From Streptomyces actuosus (lineage in GTDB: Bacteria; Actinomycetota; Actinomycetes; Streptomycetales; Streptomycetaceae), in contig NZ_JAFFZS010000031.1 in NCBI RefSeq assembly GCF_016921115.1, positions 40,505 to 104,504 on the forward strand: a DNA stretch of 64,000 bases, written 5' to 3'. The position numbers and the translations under genes were made by a program. The notes under the pieces were generated by a model. It was not told the DNA's origin. It worked only from the letters and a program-made list of their open reading frames with translations, and did no database searches. Shown one piece after another: positions 51,295-59,364 of the stretch. Numbering within the stretch: the first letter of the stretch is position 1; the number at the start of each line of letters is the position of its first letter.

Positions 51295-51790
51295 GGCCAC
51301 CACTGTCGCGGGCGGGCCGCCGCGACGTCACCCGGACCCCGGCCGGCGCCCCGTGCCCGGCCGGCCCCGTCCGCCCCGACCCGCAGCGCCCGCCGCCCGC
51401 CGCGGCCGTGCCGCCGCCCGCCGCCGTCCGCGCACGGGTGCGGATGCCGCGAGGCCGGGCGCTTTCCGCGGGCGGAGCGGGAAAGGGAAGGACCGCACCC
51501 GGTCCGCCAGGGGGTGCCGGGTGCGGCGTCCTGCGGACCGGGAGCGGTCAGGGTGACCGGGGCGACCGTGGAGGTCGCGGGTCGGGAGGCGTGATCGAGG
51601 ATCAGGCCTTCTTGGTCTCCTAGTAATGGGCCAGGTCGGTGACCTGCGGGGATCTACCCTGTGGGGCGCTGACCTGGCCTTTTGCTGATGGCTGGCGATG
51701 GGGTGCGACGGTCGTGATCGGGTGTCCTGCGGACTGTGTGCGGACTCCTCGCTTGCCGTAGCCCTGTGCGTTAGTTAGGCGGCGCACGGA
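51295..51790. other. 496-bp intergenic region at the edge of the accessory segment
   Basis: No convincing gene. It contains a 9-bp inverted repeat CGCACCCGG/CCGGGTGCG (51494-51502 with 51517-51525), a long-range inverted repeat GGCCAGGTC/GACCTGGCC (51629-51637 with 51672-51680, followed by TTTT), and one copy of the 34-bp direct repeat. Base composition changes here from core-like to lower GC. Confidence 0.55.
51692..51725 (+). repeat. 34-bp imperfect direct repeat, copy A
   Basis: Begins GCTGGCGATGGGG and contains GACGGTCGTGATCG. It matches copy B (56495-56528) at 31 of 34 positions in the same orientation, and the similarity continues loosely for another 12 bp (CTG-GGACTG). It lies 66 bp downstream of the STAND gene stop. 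Confidence 0.85.
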
Positions 51791-54700
51791 TTACCAGGTC
51801 CGGTGGTCTGGCGCGGCACCGTCGTCCCGAACAGCCCAGGCGATCATTCGCTCGGCAGACTCCTTCAAGGATCGGTAGAAACGCTCTTCCACAGAGCCCT
51901 GCTCCAAGGTGGCCATGATGGATGCGGCCCGGTCGCGAATGTCGACATCTTCCGCATATGGCTCGCCGGGACTCCCCCTTCGCGTACCCGTGGTCACTGA
52001 GCTATGCAGGCTTCCACCAGCGAGCTGAAGCACCTCCGCAGAGGTGCTCGCTGCGGTTCGCAGAACTTCGCTGACGAACGCGGGTTCCTGCCACACCAAA
52101 TCATTGCCGGCCGCCTGGAGCAGGATCGCTGCCGCTCGCTTCTGGTCAGGACTCCCTGTTCGGAACCACTCCACAAACAGCCTCTGCACCTCGTGATCGA
52201 AAGTCACTGCAACAGCCTGAAAGATCTCCGGCGCGTAGTGCTCTCTACGTGATGCGGCCCGCGATCCTGCCTCTACCGCAGCGGTCCACTCCTGGACGCG
52301 CCGCAGGTATTCCATACGTCGTGAGCTGTCAGAGAACCTCAGGGGAACGTGCCAGCCAAAAGGAAGAGGAGTGTACGTGGGGAGCCGCTCAAGAGCGGAC
52401 TCCCAGTGCTCAACCCGGCTCATCATGAGTTCAAGTACATCGTCTCCATGTGACGCCGAGAGAGCAGATAGAAGGCGCTGCAGGTCGTACCCATCCAGCT
52501 CAGGAACTTCGCGTAGTTGGGCGAGCACAGCGGATGCGTGGTCAGGCGCTAGGTCAGACCAGTCCAGCCAGCGGTAGATAGTTACGGCTCTCGCGAACTC
52601 TTCGGCAACGTCGGCGGAGCCCCGAATTGGTACCGAAGTCACGAGATCGACAGCTGCTGCATGGTTGGTCTGGGACAACGTCGCTGCCGCCACGATGACC
52701 AGCCGACGCACAACCGAGTCGTTATGATCAGCCAGCTCGCCGCTTAGGATGAGAAGCGCGTCTGGCGCCACTTTCTTGCCGGGCCTGCGTTCCGTGAGTG
52801 CGATCGCCACCGCACGCGCTAGAGACGGCTGCCCAATGGACACCAGGGCTCTCGCCCGCTCAACTCCGTCAGAGGCCGTTTCACGGAGAAGCGCCCTCAA
52901 TGCCGCAGGAAGTACTGCGTGCTGCACTGGTTCTGGACACTGGACCACTTGCGTGCAGATGACCTCGGCGAGTCCGGGCTGGGCGTCGACGAGGTGGTCC
53001 ATAAAGGCATGAGCATTCTCAGGGCCGATACCGAATACATCGAAGCCTTGAGTCAGCAGCGATTCCACCTGTTCCCAGGTGCGCTCGGGTGTCCATGTAG
53101 CCGAAGCCATAGCAATCTCGTGAAGCTTGGCGTCCCAGGCTTCTCCTGCTGCCTGATAGTCGCCACTGTCTCCGCGTCTCACTTCGGTCCACCAGTTGCT
53201 ATGCAGCGCGATAGCAATTTCGTGGCTCACCGATGCCGGCAGAGCATCGATCACTTCCTGAGCTGCCTCCTGGCCTTGCGCAGACCCGTAGGTCGTATCC
53301 CAGCTCACGGCACGGCGCATGGCGCACGAGGCTAGTGGGCCGGGCTGAATCTCTCGCGTGCGGTCTCGTAGTTCGTTCAGCAGGGTGACGACATGCGACC
53401 CACCGGCTCCCCGTGAATTGCGGAGAACTTCCTCGAACGAGAGCGCAGCCTTAGCGGAACGGCATGGGTCTGTACTCTCATACTCCGAATACAGCAAATC
53501 CAGCGCTTGGCGACGAATATTCTGCACCAGGTCTAGATTCACGGCACTGCGACGGATTGTAAGGGTCCACCCCTCCTGTATCGTGCTTTCCGCTTCCGAG
53601 GCGAACACGGGATCGAGCAACGCAAGTGGCATGCGAGAGTGGACAGATTGGGCGGCTGCAGATCCAAGCCACCGGGCAACCGCACGGATAATGGCTTCCT
53701 GATACGCGAACGCCTTTCCCGGCTCATAGGAGGCGAGTTGTGTCAAGATGCGCAGCGCATGATCTGGATGCGCGTTGAGCGTCCGCGGGTCGTTGCGGCC
53801 CAGCTCCCACAGCAGGTCTGACGCTTCATCGACATAGTCGAGATCGTGTGCAACGGCCTCAAGTGCAGGAGCCATCGCCCGTTGCACGAGGGGGCTCGGG
53901 CGGCTCTCGTATAGCCAATGAAGAAGCCGACTGACGCGCTGAGGCTGGAAGACCCCAATCTGACGAAGAAACGGAAGATACGCCATCTGTTCATCCGGGC
54001 CGGCGGCCTGGACAGCATCCGTCACGACTTTCCATAGAGGGTCTACGAGTGAACTTGTCTGAGGCTTGTCCATACGCCATTGCCAGTCGACCCGACTCGC
54101 ATTGACGAGAGCATTCAACAGAGGTTCTCGCTCCTGAATTACGGCGTATGCTCTTTCCAGATAGCCCGTTGACGACCCGGACGACGTCATCAGTGCGGCG
54201 TCGGATAGCACGACATCGCCGAGCAGGTCAGGGACGATACGCAAAGAAGTTCCGCGGCGTAGCAATACACCCGCGTCCTCAAGCGCCTTCAGGTGAGGTG
54301 CGAGCTCATAGAAAGGCTGGTCCGCCAGGGCTGCCAAAGCTGTTTGAAATGATGGCACGTTCTCGCGGAACGGCTGCAGCAAGGAAACCGCACGGAGAAC
54401 ACCGCGAAGGAATGAGGAGTCGCCAACTCGACCGGCAGTCGCTGTATGCAGGAAGGAATCAGCGACCTCTCGACGGATCTGCTCATCCGTCTCCAGCAGT
54501 CGTGTGCTAAGCCTGCCATCCCGAATCTGAACGGCACCAACTACTAGTAGCAGAGGGCAATCCCCGACAGCGCGGGCCAGCCGCGTTGCGAGATTGCCCA
54601 TGTCGCTTCCGAGTGCCTCCGCGGCGAGGGCTGCGGCCTGTGTGGTCGACAGCTCCGTCAAGGTCCAAGTTGGGACAACTGAGTGGTCCACTCCAAGATT

Positions 54701-55813
54701 ACGTAGCGCCTCGCGAACGGCAGGCAGGCCATACGGACGAGTAGCCATGAGGATCTTGGCATCCGGGCGTTCCCTTCGAACGCCAGCAATCAGCGTCCGG
54801 AGACCTGAACCGTGCTCATGAGCATCGTCGACAATGAGGACCAGTTTGCGATCATTGGGAAGAAGATCGAAGTCCTCCGGCCCCACAGGTTCTCGCGGGG
54901 CGATCCGAACGACCATCGCAGCGCCTTCTTCGAGTCGCTGAGAGACAGCCTTCAGCAGGCGGCTCTTGCCCGCACCAGCCGCCCCAATCAGCAGACCCAG
55001 CGGAGACTCCTCTGTGGGCGCCTCGGCAAGTCGGGTCAGCGCGTCGAGTTCCGCAGAACGGCCCACGAGTGTCCACCGATGCGAGTACCTGTCGCCTTGG
55101 CCGAAACGATCAAAGGCTTCCGCCGCCGTCTCCCAGGGGCTGGGAGTCCGAATCCCCAGAAACGGCTCACGGAACCCAGGAAAATACCTATCTACGATGC
55201 GCAGTGCTGCGTCTCGGGGAAGGCCACGCACTTTCCTCGCCAGAACATCTGCGTCCCAGATCTCCCAGGTGGGGAGTTTGGCGGCACGCTGTTGGACCTT
55301 GACGCTCGCTGGCACTGTAAGGAAGAGGACGCAACGATCGATCGCAGCGCTGTCAGGGTCGAGCTCTGCGACTGCGGCATCGAAGCTCGCCGGCTGGAAC
55401 TTTGCGTAGCGCTTGCACTGGATGCCCACACGTTCACCGGTGGGCATCACAACACGAATGTCGATCCCATGCTGCTTTTCGCCCCTGCCGCCAAAACGGG
55501 TGACCGACGCCTCGGGCGAGAGCTCGCTAGTCAAGTCAGCCGAAAAGGACTCGAACTCATACTCGTCAAGGATATTGAACGGCAACTCAGTGAGTCGCGG
55601 CAGCCCGACAGGCGTCGTCGATGCGGAGACTCGCCCGTGGTCGAGCCCCAGGAGGGTTTGCATCAGGCCAAGGGTCGCGTCCGACGGGGTCGCCTTGCCT
55701 CGCTCCCACCTGCTGACGGCCTGCTGGCCGACACCGAGCCGCCGAGCTAGCTCCTGCTGCGACCAGCCCTGGGCCTCGCGGGCCGCCTTGATCCGTGACG
55801 GGAAATCCACCAT
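51791..55813 (-). CDS. XRE-HTH / Mrr-like nuclease / STAND ATPase fusion, candidate anti-phage protein
   Basis: A protein of about 1,340 residues. Residues 8-41 form an XRE helix-turn-helix (WSQQELARRLGVGQQAVSRW). Residues 80-200 look like an Mrr-type PD-(D/E)xK nuclease: GxD at 116-118 and QCK at 132-134. A P-loop NTPase follows with Walker A GAAGAGKS (277-284), Walker B LVLIVDD (324-330) and ATRP (357-360), as in STAND/AAA signalling ATPases. The remaining 900 residues are helical, repeat-like and unassigned. This nuclease-STAND-sensor order recalls Avs defence proteins; the N-terminal HTH is unusual. ATG 55813 is used since the HTH begins there. GC is clearly lower than neighbours, suggesting transfer. 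Confidence 0.85.
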   Translation of the reverse strand: MVDFPSRIKAAREAQGWSQQELARRLGVGQQAVSRWERGKATPSDATLGLMQTLLGLDHGRVSASTTPVGLPRLTELPFNILDEYEFESFSADLTSELSPEASVTRFGGRGEKQHGIDIRVVMPTGERVGIQCKRYAKFQPASFDAAVAELDPDSAAIDRCVLFLTVPASVKVQQRAAKLPTWEIWDADVLARKVRGLPRDAALRIVDRYFPGFREPFLGIRTPSPWETAAEAFDRFGQGDRYSHRWTLVGRSAELDALTRLAEAPTEESPLGLLIGAAGAGKSRLLKAVSQRLEEGAAMVVRIAPREPVGPEDFDLLPNDRKLVLIVDDAHEHGSGLRTLIAGVRRERPDAKILMATRPYGLPAVREALRNLGVDHSVVPTWTLTELSTTQAAALAAEALGSDMGNLATRLARAVGDCPLLLVVGAVQIRDGRLSTRLLETDEQIRREVADSFLHTATAGRVGDSSFLRGVLRAVSLLQPFRENVPSFQTALAALADQPFYELAPHLKALEDAGVLLRRGTSLRIVPDLLGDVVLSDAALMTSSGSSTGYLERAYAVIQEREPLLNALVNASRVDWQWRMDKPQTSSLVDPLWKVVTDAVQAAGPDEQMAYLPFLRQIGVFQPQRVSRLLHWLYESRPSPLVQRAMAPALEAVAHDLDYVDEASDLLWELGRNDPRTLNAHPDHALRILTQLASYEPGKAFAYQEAIIRAVARWLGSAAAQSVHSRMPLALLDPVFASEAESTIQEGWTLTIRRSAVNLDLVQNIRRQALDLLYSEYESTDPCRSAKAALSFEEVLRNSRGAGGSHVVTLLNELRDRTREIQPGPLASCAMRRAVSWDTTYGSAQGQEAAQEVIDALPASVSHEIAIALHSNWWTEVRRGDSGDYQAAGEAWDAKLHEIAMASATWTPERTWEQVESLLTQGFDVFGIGPENAHAFMDHLVDAQPGLAEVICTQVVQCPEPVQHAVLPAALRALLRETASDGVERARALVSIGQPSLARAVAIALTERRPGKKVAPDALLILSGELADHNDSVVRRLVIVAAATLSQTNHAAAVDLVTSVPIRGSADVAEEFARAVTIYRWLDWSDLAPDHASAVLAQLREVPELDGYDLQRLLSALSASHGDDVLELMMSRVEHWESALERLPTYTPLPFGWHVPLRFSDSSRRMEYLRRVQEWTAAVEAGSRAASRREHYAPEIFQAVAVTFDHEVQRLFVEWFRTGSPDQKRAAAILLQAAGNDLVWQEPAFVSEVLRTAASTSAEVLQLAGGSLHSSVTTGTRRGSPGEPYAEDVDIRDRAASIMATLEQGSVEERFYRSLKESAERMIAWAVRDDGAAPDHRTW

Positions 55814-55904
55814 GCATGGAATCCTACGCTTGCCCTGCGTGAGAATCGAGTGCCCATGGTGCGCGCCCCAGTCCTCTCGGATCATGTCCTTGTGGGGCGC
55901 AGGG

Positions 55905-56348
55905 TCAGCGCCAGCCGTCCAGGGATACCTCGGGTCCACGAATCAGGTATTGGCGGAGGGCACTGGCGGTGGTGTCCACGAAGGCTTCGGGGATGGAGTC
56001 GGCGTCGACCCAGCGGACCTGGGAGTGCTTGCGGGGTTCGCGGTTCCCGGGTTCGCCGGCCCATTCGTGGGCGGCGAACACGACCGTGAGGAAGCCGTTG
56101 GGGGCCTCGACACCCCAGGCGCCGTGGATGATGTGGGCGACCTTGAGGGACTCGGGCTTCACCGTGAGGCCGGTTTCCTCGTACAACTCGCGGACGGCCG
56201 TCTCGGTGATCGGTTCGCCCGGTTCGCTCTTGCCGACGGGGAGGTCCCACATCCCCTGGGCGAACTTGGCGTTCTCGCTGCGCTGGAGGAGGACGACGCG
56301 GTTGGTGGCCTTGTCGTGGACGATGACGGCGGCGACCAGCAGGGTCAT
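55905..56348 (-). CDS. Nudix hydrolase
   Basis: A 147-residue Nudix protein: VAAVIVHDKATNRVVLLQRS, then the Nudix box GKSEPGE-x7-RELYEETGL (near residue 40-62), which fits the family pattern fully. The C-terminus is HSQVRWVDADSIP. ATG 56348 is assumed; the frame is open further upstream without a good start. It ends 92 bp from the start of the STAND gene on the same strand, so cotranscription is possible, but no functional link is known. Confidence 0.85.
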   Translation of the reverse strand: MTLLVAAVIVHDKATNRVVLLQRSENAKFAQGMWDLPVGKSEPGEPITETAVRELYEETGLTVKPESLKVAHIIHGAWGVEAPNGFLTVVFAAHEWAGEPGNREPRKHSQVRWVDADSIPEAFVDTTASALRQYLIRGPEVSLDGWR

Positions 56349-56494
56349 CGATTCGAGCGCCGGCTTGAGGACCTTCGGCGGTCGTCGGTCTGCTGGGTCA
56401 CTGGGTTCCCTTCGTCGGGCGGGTGTTGGGCATGTGAGGGCGATGACTCGTCGGTACGGGCCTCGGCGGTGAGGCTGCCGCCGAGGTTCTGGTT

Positions 56495-56528
56495 GCTGGC
56501 GATGGGGCGTGACGGTCGTGATCGAGTG
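56495..56528 (+). repeat. 34-bp imperfect direct repeat, copy B
   Basis: Same orientation as copy A, 31 of 34 identical, 4.8 kb away. Like copy A it sits just downstream (48 bp) of a minus-strand gene end. The two copies bracket the STAND gene and a Nudix gene. Confidence 0.85.
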
Positions 56529-56575
56529 CACCTGGGACTGCAGTCGCGGCCTCTGCCGCTGGAGTGACGAGGGGC

Positions 56576-57195
56576 CTATTGCTGGAGCGGGGTGTTGGTC
56601 CAGAAGGAGTGGGCCTTCTTCAGGAGCTCCTCGGCGGCGTCGCCGTACGATGCCGCAGCGCACAGAGCGGCGAAGGCTTTGTTGTAGAGGTCGAGTTCGC
56701 TCTGTTCCGTGATGTCCACGGAGGAGGAGACGAGTTCGACGTGGGCCCGGTCGTCATCGCCGTAGATGTTGAACGCGTGGACGGGGAACAGGTCCACTCG
56801 CGCGGTGGAGGGAAGGATCCCCAGCGTGAGAGAGGTCAGGCCGAGTTCTCTCAGGAGGCGCTCGATCTGTTCTCGCATGACCTCGGGCCCACCGATGTTC
56901 GTGTAGAGAGCCTGCTCCCCGAGGACGACGTCGTAATGGTGCTCGCCGTCGTACAGCACCTGCTGCCGTTGCATGCGCTTGGCGACGCCCGCCGGCACGT
57001 CGTTCGGGTGGCGAGGAAGTCGACGACCTGGCCGAGGATCACGGTGGCGTACGCCTCGGTCTGGAGCGTGCCCCAGATCATCGTGGGCACGTACGCCTTG
57101 CCCTCGCGCGTGCTCTGGTACCAGCGCACCACGTCGTCCTGAGTCGCTTCCGTACCGGTGGACAGACGATCCGTCCAGGGAACTGAACTGGTCAC
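56576..57195 (-). pseudogene. Frameshifted DUF5753-domain regulator remnant lacking its HTH
   Basis: Two frames together give one DUF5753 domain, the effector part of Streptomyces XRE regulators. The N-terminal piece reads RWYQSTREGKAYVPTMIWG and ends VDFLATR. The C-terminal piece reads PAGVAKRMQRQQVLYDGEHH and LGLTSLTLGILPSTARVDLF. The junction at about 57005-57015 needs one extra base to restore the frame. No helix-turn-helix precedes it; the frame starts at ATG 57195 with an unrelated 20-residue stretch. Either a decayed gene or a sequencing error plus a naturally HTH-less protein. Confidence 0.75.
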
Positions 57196-57297
57196 CGCAT
57201 CCCCTCCTGGGTGGTGCCGCCGGGGCGGCTTCGATGGGCGTTGCCGTTCCGGTCGAGGATGGCTGCGAGTGTCCGATCTTGTAAGAGCTGGAACCGG

Positions 57298-57651
57298 TCA
57301 GGCCATGCGCTTCATCTCGATGGCGAGGGCTCCGAGGGCTTCCTTCTCCGGCCCGTAGATGGTGCGGATGTTGGCCAGCTGCTGGTCGCGGGTGGCGGTC
57401 GGGTTGACGTTGGGCGGGCCCTCGCCGTCGAGGAGGGCTTCGAAGTCGGGGTACTCGGTGACCCGGAGGACTTCGACGTCGCAGGTCTCGTCTGTGCCCT
57501 TGATGCGGAAGCGGATGGTGTCGCCGGCGGCGAGGTCCGCGAGGCGCGGGTACTTGACCCGCACCTCGATGGTCTTGGTGCCCGCGGCGACGAGCTCGAA
57601 GTACTGGCGGTAGAGGTTGAGCTCGCGGACGCGGGCGGTGCGGTTGGTCAT
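57298..57651 (-). CDS. ASCH-domain protein
   Basis: A 117-residue protein matching the ASCH superfamily (RNA-binding, PUA-like barrel): RELNLYRQYFELVAAGTKTIEVRVKY at the N-terminus contains the G-x-K-x-x-E-x-R signature, followed by GDTIRF and VEVLRVTEYPDFEALL. ASCH proteins are linked to RNA or nucleotide modification; some are ribonucleases or amidohydrolases. Its ATG overlaps the stop of the synthetase-like gene (ATGA), so the two are made together. Confidence 0.9.
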   Translation of the reverse strand: MTNRTARVRELNLYRQYFELVAAGTKTIEVRVKYPRLADLAAGDTIRFRIKGTDETCDVEVLRVTEYPDFEALLDGEGPPNVNPTATRDQQLANIRTIYGPEKEALGALAIEMKRMA

Positions 57652-58763
57652 CGGGAGGGAACGCTCCTGGGGGATGGGGAGGTGATCAGGCGGCCGATCT
57701 CGGCGGCCGAGTACGAGCGGAAGAAGTGGCGGGGGTCGGAGAGCAGGGTCTCGGTCATGGCGAGCAGCTGGTCGGCGTACTCGGTGACGGTGCCGGGCCA
57801 CTGTCGGGTGTCGAGCATCCAAGGGGCGGCGCCCTCGGGCAAGGGGGCACGGCCTTCTCGTATGAGGGATTTCGACAGCTTGGCGCCGGTGTCGGTGACG
57901 ACCTGGGGGCAGAACAGGCGGGCCGGCAGCTGGGCGCGGGTGAGGCCCACGGCCTGGAGGGCCTCGTCGACGAGGTGGGAGCCGAAGACCCAGTCGCCGC
58001 CCTTGACCATGACGTGCAGGGTGCCCTGGGGGCTGGTCAGGGCGAGTTCCTTGACCAGGTTGCGGTAGAGGGTGGCCAGGTCGAGGTAGCCGCCGGCGGT
58101 GGGCGTGATGGTGGCCTCGTACGGGCCGTGGTGGAGGCAGACGGCGGAGACCGCCGCCGACTCGGGCCCGGTGAGGCGGACCCGGGTGCGTTCGGCGTGC
58201 TTCTCAGCCCAGCCGCAGTCGGGGTGTGGGCAGGGGACGCGGAGGTGCGGGGTACCGGTGGAGGGGGCGAGCCACCAGCGGGCGGCGTCGATGCGGGGGA
58301 GGAGTCGGAGCCACGTGCGGCGGTAGTGCTCGCCGGCCTGCTGATGGGTGTACGTCTCGATGCGGTGCGGGATGCCCAGGCGCCTGGACAGAGCGGTGAA
58401 GAGGGGCTGGTAGAGGGCGGTGACGAGGTCGATCAGGGCCTGCTCGCCGAGGGCCTGGGCGTAGGCGCGCTGGTAGCGGTTGCCGCTGGCCGGGTCGGTG
58501 GCCAGCTCGTACGGGGCGTTGTCGAGGGCGCTGAAGAGCACCTCGGTGGGGAGACCGAAGCGGTCGCGCAGGCGGGCGGCCATGGCGAAGGCCAGGGACT
58601 GCACGAGCGAGGTGCCGATGTGCGGGGCGCCGTTGATCTGGGTGCCGACGACCAGCACGATCCGCTCGGGCGGGGCAGCCAGGATGCGTGGGGTCAGGAC
58701 GTCCTCGGCGTGGTGGAGGGCGTTGGCGAGAACGGTGTTCGGCGAGACGGGGTGCGTGGTCAC
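57648..58763 (-). CDS. Class I aminoacyl-tRNA synthetase-like protein (LysRS-I type), truncated
   Basis: A 371-residue protein with a Rossmann catalytic core of class I synthetases: the HIGH-like motif is APHIGT (HIGT at 48-51) and the KMSKS-like motif is KLSKS (295-299). A putative zinc site (Cys178, Cys183, Cys209, His211/212) lies in the insert. It recalls class I lysyl-tRNA synthetase but is much shorter and has no anticodon-binding domain. It probably activates an amino acid without decoding, for instance to donate aminoacyl groups. GTG 58763 overlaps the upstream ATPase stop (GTGA), and the 3' end overlaps the ASCH gene. Confidence 0.8.
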   Translation of the reverse strand: MTTHPVSPNTVLANALHHAEDVLTPRILAAPPERIVLVVGTQINGAPHIGTSLVQSLAFAMAARLRDRFGLPTEVLFSALDNAPYELATDPASGNRYQRAYAQALGEQALIDLVTALYQPLFTALSRRLGIPHRIETYTHQQAGEHYRRTWLRLLPRIDAARWWLAPSTGTPHLRVPCPHPDCGWAEKHAERTRVRLTGPESAAVSAVCLHHGPYEATITPTAGGYLDLATLYRNLVKELALTSPQGTLHVMVKGGDWVFGSHLVDEALQAVGLTRAQLPARLFCPQVVTDTGAKLSKSLIREGRAPLPEGAAPWMLDTRQWPGTVTEYADQLLAMTETLLSDPRHFFRSYSAAEIGRLITSPSPRSVPSR

Positions 58764-59260
58764 GAGGTGTCTCCCTGGGGGACGGTGGTGCGGGGCGGCA
58801 GGGGCGCGGCCCCGTTCTTGGCACGGTCGAATGCGGCCCAGACGCACTTTCCGGGGCCCGTCCGCTCCTTCACGCCCCAACTGTCCGCCGTAGCCGAGAC
58901 GATCAGCAGGCCACGGCCGTCGACGGCGGACTCCCCGGGATCGCGCTGGATCGGAGTGTCGTCGCCGGCGTCGTGGACCTCGATGCGCAGTTGGTCATCG
59001 AGGGAGCCGACACGCACGAGGACGAGACGTCCCACGGGTGCTCCATGAAGCACGGCGTTCGTGACGAGTTCCGAGGTGCACAGCCGCATGTCGTCGAGGC
59101 GGCTCGTCTCACCCCATTCGGTCAGCGTGGCGGCGACGAAGTCGCGAGCGGTACGCGGTGTGGTCCGGCGGCGGGGGAACAGCATGGTGCGGTGCCGACC
59201 CGTGCTCGGAAGGAGATCCGGGGCGGTATCGGTCGCCTCGTTGGTGAGTCTGCTTGCCAT
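58760..59260 (-). CDS. RsbW-like ATP-binding protein (HATPase_c_2)
   Basis: A 166-residue GHKL-fold protein common in Streptomyces. The N-box is LCTSELVTNAVLHGAP, and the G1 box is DGRGLLIVSATADSWG. Members act as anti-sigma factors or anti-anti-sigma kinases, often with their partner unlinked. Here it is the first gene of a coupled operon with the synthetase-like and ASCH genes, which is an unexpected setting. ATG 59260 is preferred; a start 4 codons upstream is possible. Confidence 0.88.
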   Translation of the reverse strand: MASRLTNEATDTAPDLLPSTGRHRTMLFPRRRTTPRTARDFVAATLTEWGETSRLDDMRLCTSELVTNAVLHGAPVGRLVLVRVGSLDDQLRIEVHDAGDDTPIQRDPGESAVDGRGLLIVSATADSWGVKERTGPGKCVWAAFDRAKNGAAPLPPRTTVPQGDTS

Positions 59261-59364
59261 GGTCAACAGCAAAGCGACTTAACTCATTTGGGTCGGGAGC
59301 CAGCACGGGGGCCAAGACGGGGGCCACTATGGGGGCCAGAGGTCACGTGTTCCTGGGGGACGGC

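Noticed and set aside
51408..51623. 71-aa plus-strand open frame ending ...VIEDQAFLVS
   Set aside because: Low-complexity Gly/Arg/Pro sequence without a ribosome-binding site, lying in an intergenic region with inverted repeats.
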